From contig OX439037.1 in NCBI GenBank assembly GCA_949317995.1, positions 71,611,762 to 71,675,761 on the forward strand: a DNA stretch of 64,000 bases, given 5' to 3'. A program made the position numbers and the translations under genes. Shown one piece after another: positions 53,701-64,000 of this stretch; positions within the stretch are counted from its first letter, which is position 1, and every line of letters starts with the position of its first letter. The notes beneath the pieces are model-generated. The model saw only the letters and a program-made list of their open reading frames with translations, searched no databases and had not been told where the DNA came from. The stretch comes from Acholoe squamosa (taxonomy: Eukaryota; Annelida; Polychaeta; Phyllodocida; Polynoidae).

Positions 53701-55775
53701 TCATAACAAAACGGTATACTTTGAGTTTCAATATAGACCATGAAATGAGCGTGTATTTTCATACATACCCGAGAACAATGATTGTGACAAGATAATGCAA
53801 AGATTCATTATGCTATTGGTATTTACTATATTATATAACTGATGAGGTATACTTCCATTATTTATGTTGTCGGGTGCTTGCACATGTTCACTGTTTGAGG
53901 TATAAATGTGTATTTAAAATGCCTGCAAAAGCACCAATATGCTAAATCAACAGCCTTTGAAATAACGCCAAGTTAAGGAATCTACCCCCAAATTTAGCAT
54001 AACCTGTTAAATGACAGAAAAAAAAGTCGCAATCTTGACATATATATATCACCAATGATTCATAAGCAATTATTGACTTCTCTTTGGGAATGTAATTGTC
54101 CATTGTGAAATGTTGATGGATCATGTATGTTGACTCTTTGGGCATCCGCATATTTCATTACATGTGAAGTTGGGGAGGGGGACCCTCATTTTTATTTGAT
54201 GTACCATATTAAGTACATCTACTAAGAAGATTAAGCTACCTGACAAAGATAGATGGACTAAGACATGTTTCTTGTTCACAATAAACTATCAGTTAAAATT
54301 GACTTAAAGTTGTCATTTTGTTGTCATCTGCGACTTTGTTGATACTTTAAATGCATTACCAGATTCCACGTTAATAGCGCGCATCCCTCTAAGCACTCAA
54401 GTACACAGCCACGTTGCTATGATTTTTTTATTATAGTATACATGTCTGGGAGGTCTATAATCTCTTCCATTTATTGAAGGGGGGGGGCAGCAATATAAAC
54501 TGATCAATAAATCTTTGGACACATACACAGGCATGGGATTCTTCAAGATATATCCAAAATCTCGGACATTTGAAGGTGAAATGGGTCAATCTTGTGATTT
54601 GAACAGATACAATGAGAAAATATTTTAACATGGGGGAGGGGGGGGGTAGATCATTGAAGGCACCTATCCAATATATTCCATCTTAAGTACCAGCGACCCC
54701 TATCATCTGGAGGAGAGATTTTGGAGCCATCATGCATATTTTTTCAAAATTCAATACCATGCCTGCATACTGTGCGCCGCCACCTTTTGTGCTGCCCCCT
54801 GTCACTAACCCCTATACCCCTATGGGCCAGTGCTGTGTACCTATCCCATGATTACAGTAGCCACATGGTCACATGCCTTCACACTCTCCAGACTGACACG
54901 GAATAGGCCCACATTCTTAGTTCTATCTCTGTTGGACATTACTCAATGTAACTGGGACTACATTTAACATCTTTCACACGGTAGGTGCATTGGAGCCTAT
55001 GAGATATTCTATGTTTTCATATCTACCAAGGAAAACATTGGATGAAAAGACTTATCAACTTTGGTCTATATGTATCTTCATTTCTCAACTCAGGACTGAA
55101 TTATAAATCATTTGTCCAAAGAAAAGTGGAAAATGGCTCATTCTTGAGAAACGTTTTTATTTGGATTTTGGCCGTTTTACATGCTCTATTTATATAGGAT
55201 GTAGGTATAATCACATTTTAGCAACTTCCTCGGGTAGATACAAGAGGAAGCTCTTCTTGCATACATAGTTTGCCTCATGTGCGGCCAATATTAAGTGATC
55301 CGGAGGTCAGGGAAAGGACAAAATCCCACGTTTTCATGATATTTTCCCATTGGTATACTGTGGGAAATATAGATTCTGTATGGAATAACTGGCCATTGTC
55401 ATTAGTTTCATTCAAGATCTCTTGTTTTATTGGTGATCTGAGCATTTATTATTATGCCATTGGCTCGAGTTAAGGAACACCTTAACCCTTTAAGGGCTAA
55501 TAGTCATTTCTGGCAAAGGATGATAATAGTGAACTCCCTTCCAGCTTAACCTACCATACCCAATGATTACTAAATATGCACATATATGTAAAAAACAAAC
55601 AGATTATTGTAAATACCCAACAGTAGGCCATATTGAACTTCATAATAAAGCCTTTGTGTAGTTTTTCCTGACAACGGATGATAATACTCATCCAGTCATA
55701 ACATTATATTCTATGCTATCAATATAGTTAGCTGATAAACATATATGTTCAGGGTTATAACTTATCACAGTAGTC
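50710..55775 (+). other. SEC63 3' untranslated region and downstream intergenic DNA
   Basis: No coding exons recognised. AATAAA-type signals occur near 52661 and 54282, so the 3' UTR could be about 2 to 3.6 kb long. Short ORFs have no motifs. Repeat-like GGGGGG runs appear after 54480. Confidence 0.45.
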
Positions 55776-58196
55776 CAGGGTCGGATCCAGGATTTTGAAA
55801 AGGGGGGTCGCCCCTCATTTAACACGTAATTTTGGCTAAATTCTAGGGTAAAAAGAGTTAGGTAAACTCTTAAGTACAAGGAAAATTATTTCTAATGGCA
55901 CACGAAAAAGACTATTTTGTCATGTTTCATATCATGAGCTAGTATGAAAATGAAGCCTAGTCCTTCCCCGATAAATTGTCAATACCTTTTATATGAATAC
56001 ACATTTATACCTCAGTGGGCACGGAGAACAATGGATTTCACACCTCTTATATATTGCATACAGACTGTAGTATAAGGTAGTTATTGTACTTGGACAGGGT
56101 TGAAAGGGGTTTTACAGCACAGGGGCTATAAGGCCCCTTGTGTTATATATCGCTAATAACGCTGTCCTCGTACAATAAACCCTACATACAAGGCATGGCG
56201 TTGACTGGTTACCAGGTTTAGTCTGTGTAGGTGTTATCCATATGCTATAGAAGGGTGAGAAACTAAAGAAAACAGTGCTGCCCTCTGGTGCCTTTATTTG
56301 CTATGCACAGACCTTGATTACGGAGGTGAGTGGTGACTTTGCCAAAGTAACCCCTCACCTCTGTAATCACAGGCCGCACTTTCAAGTCTAAGAATTGAGC
56401 CCTTGTTACTGAGAGTTTTACCATGCCCCTACCCCTCTCTCACCACTATTCCACACTCTATCCCCTAGCTTGTACATCTTTCCTTAGTTACAATTTCTAA
56501 ATTTAGTACTAAGTGAGACTAGATCAGCATCGTTATCAGTCTAGAAATGCACCACAATGTGTACCATAAATAGTTCCATGGATGTCAAAATGGTGAGGAT
56601 TTTCAGGAACGACATGTATTTGAGGCTTTCAAAATTCAATCTCATATTACCCTTGGCAAAATGTACCAAATAGGTTGATACGTTGTCAAATGAAATAGGG
56701 TCATATAGAGTCATACTGATCTATTAGATGACAGAGGACACCGGGTCTGCTAATAGGGTAAGCTGACAATTATAGAATTTGTAACCTCATGACACAAGGT
56801 CAGCTCAGTAATTAGATGACCATATACCTGGTAATCCCATCCTCTACATGCACAAACCCCCCCCCCTTCTCTATTCTTGCCTTCCCTCCCTTATTAATGA
56901 AAAGAATTCGAAAGGAAATGCTCTAGACAATTAATTATAGCCAAGTTATGTATAGTAGAAAATACTAAATTTCTAGAAAATTGACTAATTTAATAAGGTT
57001 TTCATATAATTTATGAATGGCCTTCCCCTTCTTTGTAAAAAAAAACAAAGTACTAACTAGTACTTATTTTGGGCCTGTAGATTGTGTAGACAATGTGGCC
57101 AAATGAGGATGTGAATGCGAATGCATTCCAGAATCTGAAAGATATTCAAAATTTACATCGCATACTTAATGGATTATTTTCTAATCCAAATATTAGAAAA
57201 GAAATCAGCAAAAAGGTTATTTTTTCTAGCACATTGCCTATGTAGTTTGGCCTTTGCCAGGTCCTAGAAAAATGTTTGAGTGCGGGAGGGCTTCCTATTT
57301 TTTCTATAGTTTCCATGTTCGAAGAAGCCCTTGTATTTTGTGTTCTATTCACGGGTAGACAAATCAATATGCTTGATTCCTAATCAAGGGAAGAGGCCAA
57401 ATTTCATACCATTATAAAAGATAAATATAAATAAATGAAATAATTCTGACCTACCGACATTTGGAGCATGTCACTGGGCACTTAAATATTTTGCCTTGTA
57501 TAACATTGTCAAATGGGGGAGAGGGGCACAGCCTGGGTTCAACAACACATTTCCTTTAATGAGGAGTCCAGCCAAGGCCCATTTTCAGTTGGTCTAGGGG
57601 GGTCCCCCCACCTCCCCAATCCACCACCCCCCCCCCTGAGTGAGACTAGAGGATGGGATTACCAGATATATGGTCATCTAAACAATGAGCTGACCTTGTG
57701 TCATCAGGTTACAAATTCTATAATTGTCAGCACACCCTATCAGCTGATCCAGTGTCCTCTGTCATCAATAGATCAGTATGACTTTATATGTGTGGAGTCC
57801 ATCAATCAATTCAACTACATTCCAATGGCCAAAATGTGCACCCTTCACCCCACCTGGTGAGGCTAGGATCAGACTAGCAATAAGGGTCCCCATCCCCATT
57901 GTTCCCCAACCCTCAGTTTCCTCCTACCCAGGAAACTCCAATTCTTCACACCCATTTTCTAGTAAATTCAACTAAAACAGTCAATAGGCCAGAGTCTAGA
58001 AACGCACGAGAATGCACCGAATATCCTCTAGAAATTAAAATTTTCCTGGGGGAGCATGCCCCCAAACCCCACCCACTTTGGCTGATTTGCTATGGTTGCG
58101 ATGTCAATTTGCTTCACTTCTGGTGAATCCATCAACCCATTCACCTGGATCCCAAGATGTGCGCCCCCCTTTCTCAAAATCATGGATCCGCCCCTG
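55776..58196. mobile_element. ~2.4-kb DNA transposon with nested inverted repeat
   Basis: Left end CAGGGTCGGATCCAGGATTT, right end the inverse of CAGGGGCGGATCCATGATTT. Within it, 56722-56850 and 57651-57780 are strongly similar in inverted orientation (both carry GATGACCATATA...GGTAATCCCATCCTC or its complement). No transposase frame recognised. It could be one element carrying a foldback, or one nested in another. Confidence 0.65.
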
Positions 58197-58916
58197 CATA
58201 CCATGATAATGCTGACGCAGCAGTATTTTTTATAAGTTTTAATCTAGGCACAGTGTTTTCATACATATTTTTTTCTCAAAAAATATAGAATCTACCATAA
58301 CATTTCATGCACCAGTGTGAATTTGTGCTCATATAGTACTTACAAAACAATATTTCAGAACAGACCTCTCCTGATTGTAAATCCACAAGCAAAATATTCT
58401 TAAGTTTTCTGCTAAATACTGATGGCATTAGATACAAACAGCTCTACTTCCTATGTAATGGTAGGGCCCTACGATCCAAGTCTACACTGCAGCTTTGAAT
58501 ATTGACAGAAACATCAAAATTAATTCTATCTCGATCTTTACCTGTGGAGGATCAAGCATTTGGAATAGGAAGAGGAACAGCAGCCTAAGGGCAGAAGCAC
58601 CCCCTTCCCCAATGTTTGGAGAAATTTGGTGCCAAAGATAAACTCTTAACAGCAGCCAAAAAGAAGGTGGCGTGCCCCTTCACCCCCAATCTAAATGAGC
58701 CACTTTAGATTTACAATGATAGGTGTAGAATGAGTATCATTCATATTGCACCAGGGAACCAATATGTTCACAAATGTATTGTTTTTATTATACCTCGGAT
58801 ATATCATGCCCTCGGTTAATGTATGGCAACTAATGGTATATATACTTTTGCAGATAATTCTTATGTTTTCCGCCGAAGATACTAGTCACACATAAGGATA
58901 ACCCCCCAAAACCAGG
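58197..58916. other. Region upstream of the ABCG gene, no exon seen
   Basis: No gene or strong repeat seen. It would contain the 5' UTR or promoter of the ABCG gene if 58917 is its first coding exon. No clear TATA box. Confidence 0.35.
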
Positions 58917-61900
58917 ATGGACTCAGAAGATCGAAGTTTGGAGCTTAATGACATGGCCCGTTATAACAGTGATGATCGATCATCACACAACCCCTTCAAC
59001 ACAAGTGACAACCCAAGAATCCTTGACGATGATAACAAACCCGACATAGACTCTTTAGAAATGTTCTCCTCATCCAGTATGAAGTTGGAGACGACTGAAC
59101 CAGTAACAATCACATGGGAAAATATTTCAGTGGTCTGTCCAGCTGAAAGGAAAAAGTCCTGCTTTGGCCTCAAAGTTACAGAGACACCAGCAAAAACCAT
59201 CCTCAGTGAAGGTAATTAGTGCCTTTTGTTTAATCATGGTTATGACGATACCAACAAGCAGTGTTCTAGTAACTGGACTCAATTACTACAGTGCAAAATA
59301 ATCTCCTATTGTACAGCCATGGTTTATTTAGCCTTATGGCCATGTATGACTGTACTTTTTAACTCAGTAGTTTTATAACATATTTGTCCCCTATACTGGG
59401 TTGTTATGAAACATACACATAAAAGTAACAATACCCTCAACCATCTCTTTACAGTGAGTGGTATAGCGAAAGCGGGCAGTGTGCTAGCCATCATGGGAGC
59501 CAGGTAGGATATTTTACCTAAATAAAGTATAATTCTTTTTAAACAAAGAAACAGCATTCATACAAATAAGGCACATCAGAAGAAATTGTAAATAAAAAAA
59601 ATTCTGTATGGGGTTCTCATACTTATGAAATGCCCGGTAGTCTACTCTTTGCGTTTCCCCTCATGATGAACATGTCATATAAACTACCATTCAACTGTCC
59701 TGTACACTACAGTGTATGTTTGTTGATCTTGGCCATCTTGAGGAAAATGCACATAATTATTTTTATGAAAAAAATAACTTATCAGCAATAATGCACAAGA
59801 CTTATCGTCACGTATCACTAAATGCATCTCTTCCTATATCTCACAGTGGTTCCGGAAAGTCAATGCTACTTAATGTACTAACTCAGCGGAACCTTGCTGG
59901 TCTGGAGGTATCAGGAAAGGTCAGAGTTAATGGCCATACAGCTGGAGACGAGATCAGGACCATTGCTGCCTACTCTCAACAACAGGAAGCTTTTATAGGG
60001 ATGCTCAAGGTCAAAGAGCACCTCTCTTTCAACGTGAGTTGTTGTCATTCACACTGTGTAGAAGGATAAATGGGTGTGTGCTCTAGGGTTACGTTGGAGG
60101 CCATCCCTCAACTCTATTATCTCAGTTCTCCTGTATATAGAGGTACATGTATCTTACATATAATACACTATCTCAAACAAAATTTACCATCATGTATGAA
60201 GTGGAAATATTATATGTTTCAGTGTCCTTATAAATTATATTCTAGGCCCATCTACGACTACCAGATACCCTTACCAAGAAACAAAAGGACGAGCGTGTTT
60301 ACTCAGTTTTAAGAGAGGTGAGTTAAGGGGGGAAAACGGCATGTTTCATGTTACACCTATTCGGAGGTAGCGGGATCCTTAGTCTAAGGCTTAGTGGGGA
60401 CGCCATTGCTTGATCTGGTACCTAGAGTGATAAGCACTGATAACAGCCAGAATGATGGGACCAGCTGTTCTGTAATGCACCCTAAAAGTCATTGCACTGA
60501 ATGAAGGGAATTTTGTCATTGGTAAATAATGTATCCCACTAGGTCGGTATTTCCTACAGTAGGGGTAAGAACCCGGTAATTAGATGGCATTAACATGTCA
60601 CTGGAAGTTGGGACATTGTAACCATCAAGATATGTCTTATCAGTAGATGTTACCTCAACCAGCGAACCTCAAAATATGGGTATGGGTCTAGACTCCTATA
60701 TAGGATAGGTAGGTCGAACAATCTTTTTTATCCCATGCTGACAAATACCCTGTACAATACCTTGAAACACATCGATTCCTATAACAAAACAGTAAACTAT
60801 GAGAAGCACACAGATTCATGCAGAGTAATCAATGACAAGTTATGCTAACTGCTTGATGTTAGTAGTATAGAGAAAGCTTAGTTTGTATCAGGGAGATATG
60901 CGTTCAAGTTGGGAGGTGATTGTAAGTAGTATGGGAAAATGCCCCTTTTCTCCCGGCAAGTCCGAAAGGAATGACTTTGGGACTCATAAAAATCTGACGA
61001 TTTTCCGAAGGGGAATTCAAAATGGATAATGTTATACATACCTAACACAAAACATGCTTCTTTTCCGATTGTAGCTTGGTTTATCGCACCGAGCCGACAC
61101 CTTAATTGGTATTCCCGGTAAGATGAAAACATTGTCAGGTGGAGAAAGGAAAAGGCTATCATTTGCTACAGAGGTAGGTACAAATAACGGTGACTTATTT
61201 CCCAACTGTTGAATATGTCTTTTTAAAAACTGTTGAATATGTCTTTTTAAAATTTGTATTATACATAGGTACTTCAGAGTACCCAGAAGAGCTATTTAAA
61301 GATCGCACATTGGAAATTAACCTGAAATGCCTTTCAATCTCACAAAAGGAAGCTTATAGGTCAGATGTTTTAATATTTAACCTCCAGTTACTGACAAACC
61401 CTAACGTGATGATGTGTGATGAGCCAACCACCGGTCTAGATGCCTTCATGGCGCAAAGTGTGGTGCAGACCCTGCGCACCCTGGCAGAAGGTGGCAGAAC
61501 CGTTATCTGTAACATCCACCAGCCAGCATCTGAAGTCTTCAAAATGTTCGATCAGTAAGTGACATAAGATTATAGTCTGTATTGATAACTTAACTGCCAA
61601 TGTAGCTCTGCAGGACATTTAAAAATGACCTAACATAACCCCTTACCTTATGATAGCGAAATATATGCCATTAGGCTCTATAAGTGTGACCCTGCAGCTA
61701 TCCAATTAGACTCTGTCATACTGGGCCCCTGGGTAAATGCAATAGTGTGGCTGAAATAGTGGTAGGTATTTCGAGAGAGCTACATTGTATTAAACCTTAC
61801 TATCCACAGAATGTATTACCATAGGTCCTCAATAATGCCACAAATTTGGCCAACACTAACATCGTAGGGGGGAGGGGTAATGTTAGGCCATTTTGAAATG

Positions 61901-63387
61901 ACCTCTCGTTAATTTGTATTTAAAATATCTTCAATACCTTTAACATGTTTACACTAATTCTAATTGTACCTATGTATTCACTGTAGGCTATGGATTAATC
62001 GAAGTCACTTTTCTTCAGACTATTGCTGCTGTGTGATGGCAAAACAGCTTTCATGGGAGATGCTAAAGATGCGCTAGTATTTTTCAAAAGGTGACTACAT
62101 TTATCCATAACAATATAGGCCACTATCATCCTATACCAGTACTCTATCTCCATTTGCATGCCTCTCGTCATGAGTCTAAATCATATATTACAGACTGTGT
62201 CTTAATTGTCTTAATTGGCCTTATCGTAAGGGTGTTAGATATTTTGTAAAACATTGGATAATCAGGGGCGTAGGAAAAAGGGGGGCCAGGGGGGCCTGGG
62301 CCCCCCCAATCATGAAGGAGGTGGGGCCTGAGTATGTCTGGGTCCCCCCAATATTTTCCAAGAACTCATAAACACAATGGAAAAGAAGCTAAAACTTTAC
62401 ATCTCAATTTAGATTATTATGGTGATGTCATAGGGAGAATGGGGGTCTGAGCCTAAAGTCAGATCCAAAATTTACCAAAAATCACTTTTCTATATGAATT
62501 CTAAATACGCATATATAGACGCCATCACGCATCAGCCAACAATTCAAGGTGGTCGTGATGGTGCCCTCGCCGGGCCCCCCCAATGAAGATTTGCTTCCTA
62601 CGCCTCTGATAATGTGTCTGTTAGGATGGATGATAACAGAACCAAGTGTATTAATAAACATTCTGTTTCACATGTAGTTGTGACCTGACCTGCCCACTGA
62701 GCTATAACCCTGCTGACTTCTTCATCCAGACCCTGGCTCTGACACCAGGTAAAGAGGATCAACATGAGCAGACAGTCAAGGTCAGTTTCACTATTATATG
62801 GGTAACATGGGCAAAACTCTTATTCAGCTAACTTCTCAATCAGAGTGTAATAAGAAAGAATGGGGCCATGGAGAATGGATCAGTTTTATCATGCCTTCCC
62901 TATGTTTTACTATAGACTATAAGGAGTAGACACTTAACATTTCAGCCATAGGCCACCCGGGCCCACAGATTCAGAAATCTATGGGCCCACACCTATATCT
63001 ATGGACCCAGAATAGGCACTACACTTTATTCAGCGACATAATTATGGTAATTCCGACATAAATTACTGAAAATTCTCATTTAAATGGTCAGTTTGAGAAT
63101 ATGTTTTTTCCCTTTCCAATGGAATATAACTTGGCTATACTGGTGTGCGAAAACTCTCCTAGGCCCATAGGAAGTTATAAGTTAATGAAATTGCGGGCCC
63201 AGACCCTCAATTAAGGCCCCCGGGTCAGCGTTAGTGTCTACCCCTGAACTATTGCCCTTAACTTGGAGATGCATAATCAAATGTGTTATAGATGGTGTGT
63301 GGTGCATACAAGAAGTCAGCCTACTTTGATGACATACAAATGGACATAGACCACCTCACAGACATGGCAGCCGCAGGCAATGGCAAA
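58917..63387 (+). CDS. White/ABCG-family half transporter, N-terminal nine exons (partial)
   Basis: Exons: 58917-59211, 59455-59503, 59847-60033, 60246-60317, 61075-61173, 61388-61554, 62019-62090, 62678-62780, 63292-63387, all GT-AG with matching phases, for 380 residues so far. The nucleotide-binding domain is complete: Walker A GASGSGKS 113-120, Q-loop region [12 protein letters not shown], signature LSGGE 221-225, Walker [13 protein letters not shown] 241-252, H-loop His278 (NIHQPASE). Then comes the linker [20 protein letters not shown], diagnostic of the ABCG/white subfamily. The membrane domain should follow beyond the window. ABCG half transporters dimerise and move lipids, sterols or pigment precursors; the substrate here cannot be inferred. 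The NBD-before-TMD order fits ABCG. First 70 residues are a polar leader. Confidence 0.93.
62263..62608. mobile_element. MITE with CAGGGGCGTAGGAA termini in an ABCG intron
   Basis: Left CAGGGGCGTAGGAA, right TTCCTACGCCTCTG, flanked by ATAAT on both sides. Interior is G- and C-run-rich (GGGGGGCC and its complement). Confidence 0.75.
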
Positions 63388-64000
63388 GTAGGTGCACCAT
63401 TTTACATTACCCAGTTGAATGTATAGCACATGTGTGCCTTTTTAAGCTGATACTCTTTGTACTACTGATATGTTGTACTAGAATTTAACAAAACTTCACA
63501 CTGAAATGCACAAGATTCACAAAATGTATCGTTCACTTTAGGATTTCATGTGTGAGGGCTAGGGCAAGGTGGGGGCATTCATGGTGTTCAATCAGAACTA
63601 GATCTAGAAGTGAAAAAAAACACTACTTAACATATTTGTTGTCGAGACCGCTATCCTTGCTGTGCTACATCAAGTGCTTTCAATTAAACTATTCCCAAAA
63701 TTCTAGTTTGGGGTTCATAACGTCGCATCCATTCGGTGGACCATGGCCATTACTTATGTCACAGAGCTCGGTACATTTATATATCATTAAAGGATATGCA
63801 CAATCCAGCAGAGGCGTAGGAAGCAAATTGGTATTTGGAGAGGAATGGGAGTAAGGGTTATTATACAGGCTTTCCTGTCCTCCCTGGCTCTCATTACTTA
63901 TCCCAGTGCAGAATGAGTGAAGAGGATTGGGCTCTGTCCCCCGCCCCCTTGCCCACTTCACCCAAATTAAGGATCCGTTCCCTATGCATCCATAGGGTCA
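63388..64000. other. ABCG intron 9 (start only), no further exon
   Basis: Begins GTAGGT after exon 9. No exon with membrane-segment coding was found before the window ends. Near 63810 a GAGGCGTAGGAAGCAAATT segment resembles the end of the MITE at 62263-62608. Confidence 0.5.

Noticed and set aside
59716..60069. ORF of 117 codons taken as one protein
   Set aside because: Only 59847-60033 is exon; the part before lies upstream of a clear acceptor.
61190..61558. ORF of 122 codons as a whole
   Set aside because: The coding exon starts at 61388 after an AG acceptor; the earlier codons are intron.

Overview
The window is animal nuclear DNA: AT-rich, with spliced genes, GT-AG introns, many short inverted-repeat elements and pieces of LINE retrotransposons. 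The exons of SEC63 and of an ABCG transporter confirm a metazoan. The repeat load and the kind of integrated element suggest an aquatic invertebrate, but the sequence alone does not fix the species.

Layout. 1-3240: tandem and foldback repeats. 3759-6000 (minus): a small five-exon host gene whose main exon carries a 12-residue repeat. About 6550-27850: an integrated Maverick/Polinton (adintovirus-like) DNA virus with every recognisable gene on the minus strand. 27850-37000: repeat-rich flank holding a spliced host gene for a mucin-like single-pass membrane protein (30209-32190), a single-exon gene with a possible death-like fold (33694-34311) and a small ORF (36787-37001). 37289-50709 (plus): complete 18-exon SEC63, with a dead LINE and small DNA transposons in intron 1. 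50710-58916: SEC63 3' flank and a DNA transposon. 58917-63387 (plus): the first nine exons of a white/ABCG-type half transporter, whose membrane part lies beyond the window.

The viral element is the main content. Read in its own 5'-3' direction (right to left) it carries: four proteins of unknown role (27847-25193, one possibly TBP-like), two paralogous zinc-binding proteins, a probable minor capsid (penton-like) protein, protein-primed DNA polymerase B, a PC4-like small protein, a treble-clef zinc protein, retroviral-type integrase, FtsK/HerA packaging ATPase, two small basic/conserved virion-type proteins, an acidic protein, a pVI/pX-like glycine-rich protein, the double-jelly-roll major capsid protein, an adenain-type protease, a short membrane protein, a coiled-coil protein, a protein with two death domains, and a 237-residue protein. 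Polymerase, capsid and ATPase frames are open. The integrase is split by a 5'-truncated I-group LINE flanked by the 4-bp repeat CTTA and also has frameshifts. Protease and the small membrane gene are broken only at homopolymer runs, so sequencing error and real decay cannot be told apart here.

The most novel-looking parts are the left arm (tandem death-domain protein, likely aimed at host apoptotic or innate signalling) and the right arm (unknown genes, two zinc-binding paralogues, possible TBP-like protein), which go beyond the standard Polinton core. I found no convincing terminal inverted repeats, so the exact ends are unresolved.
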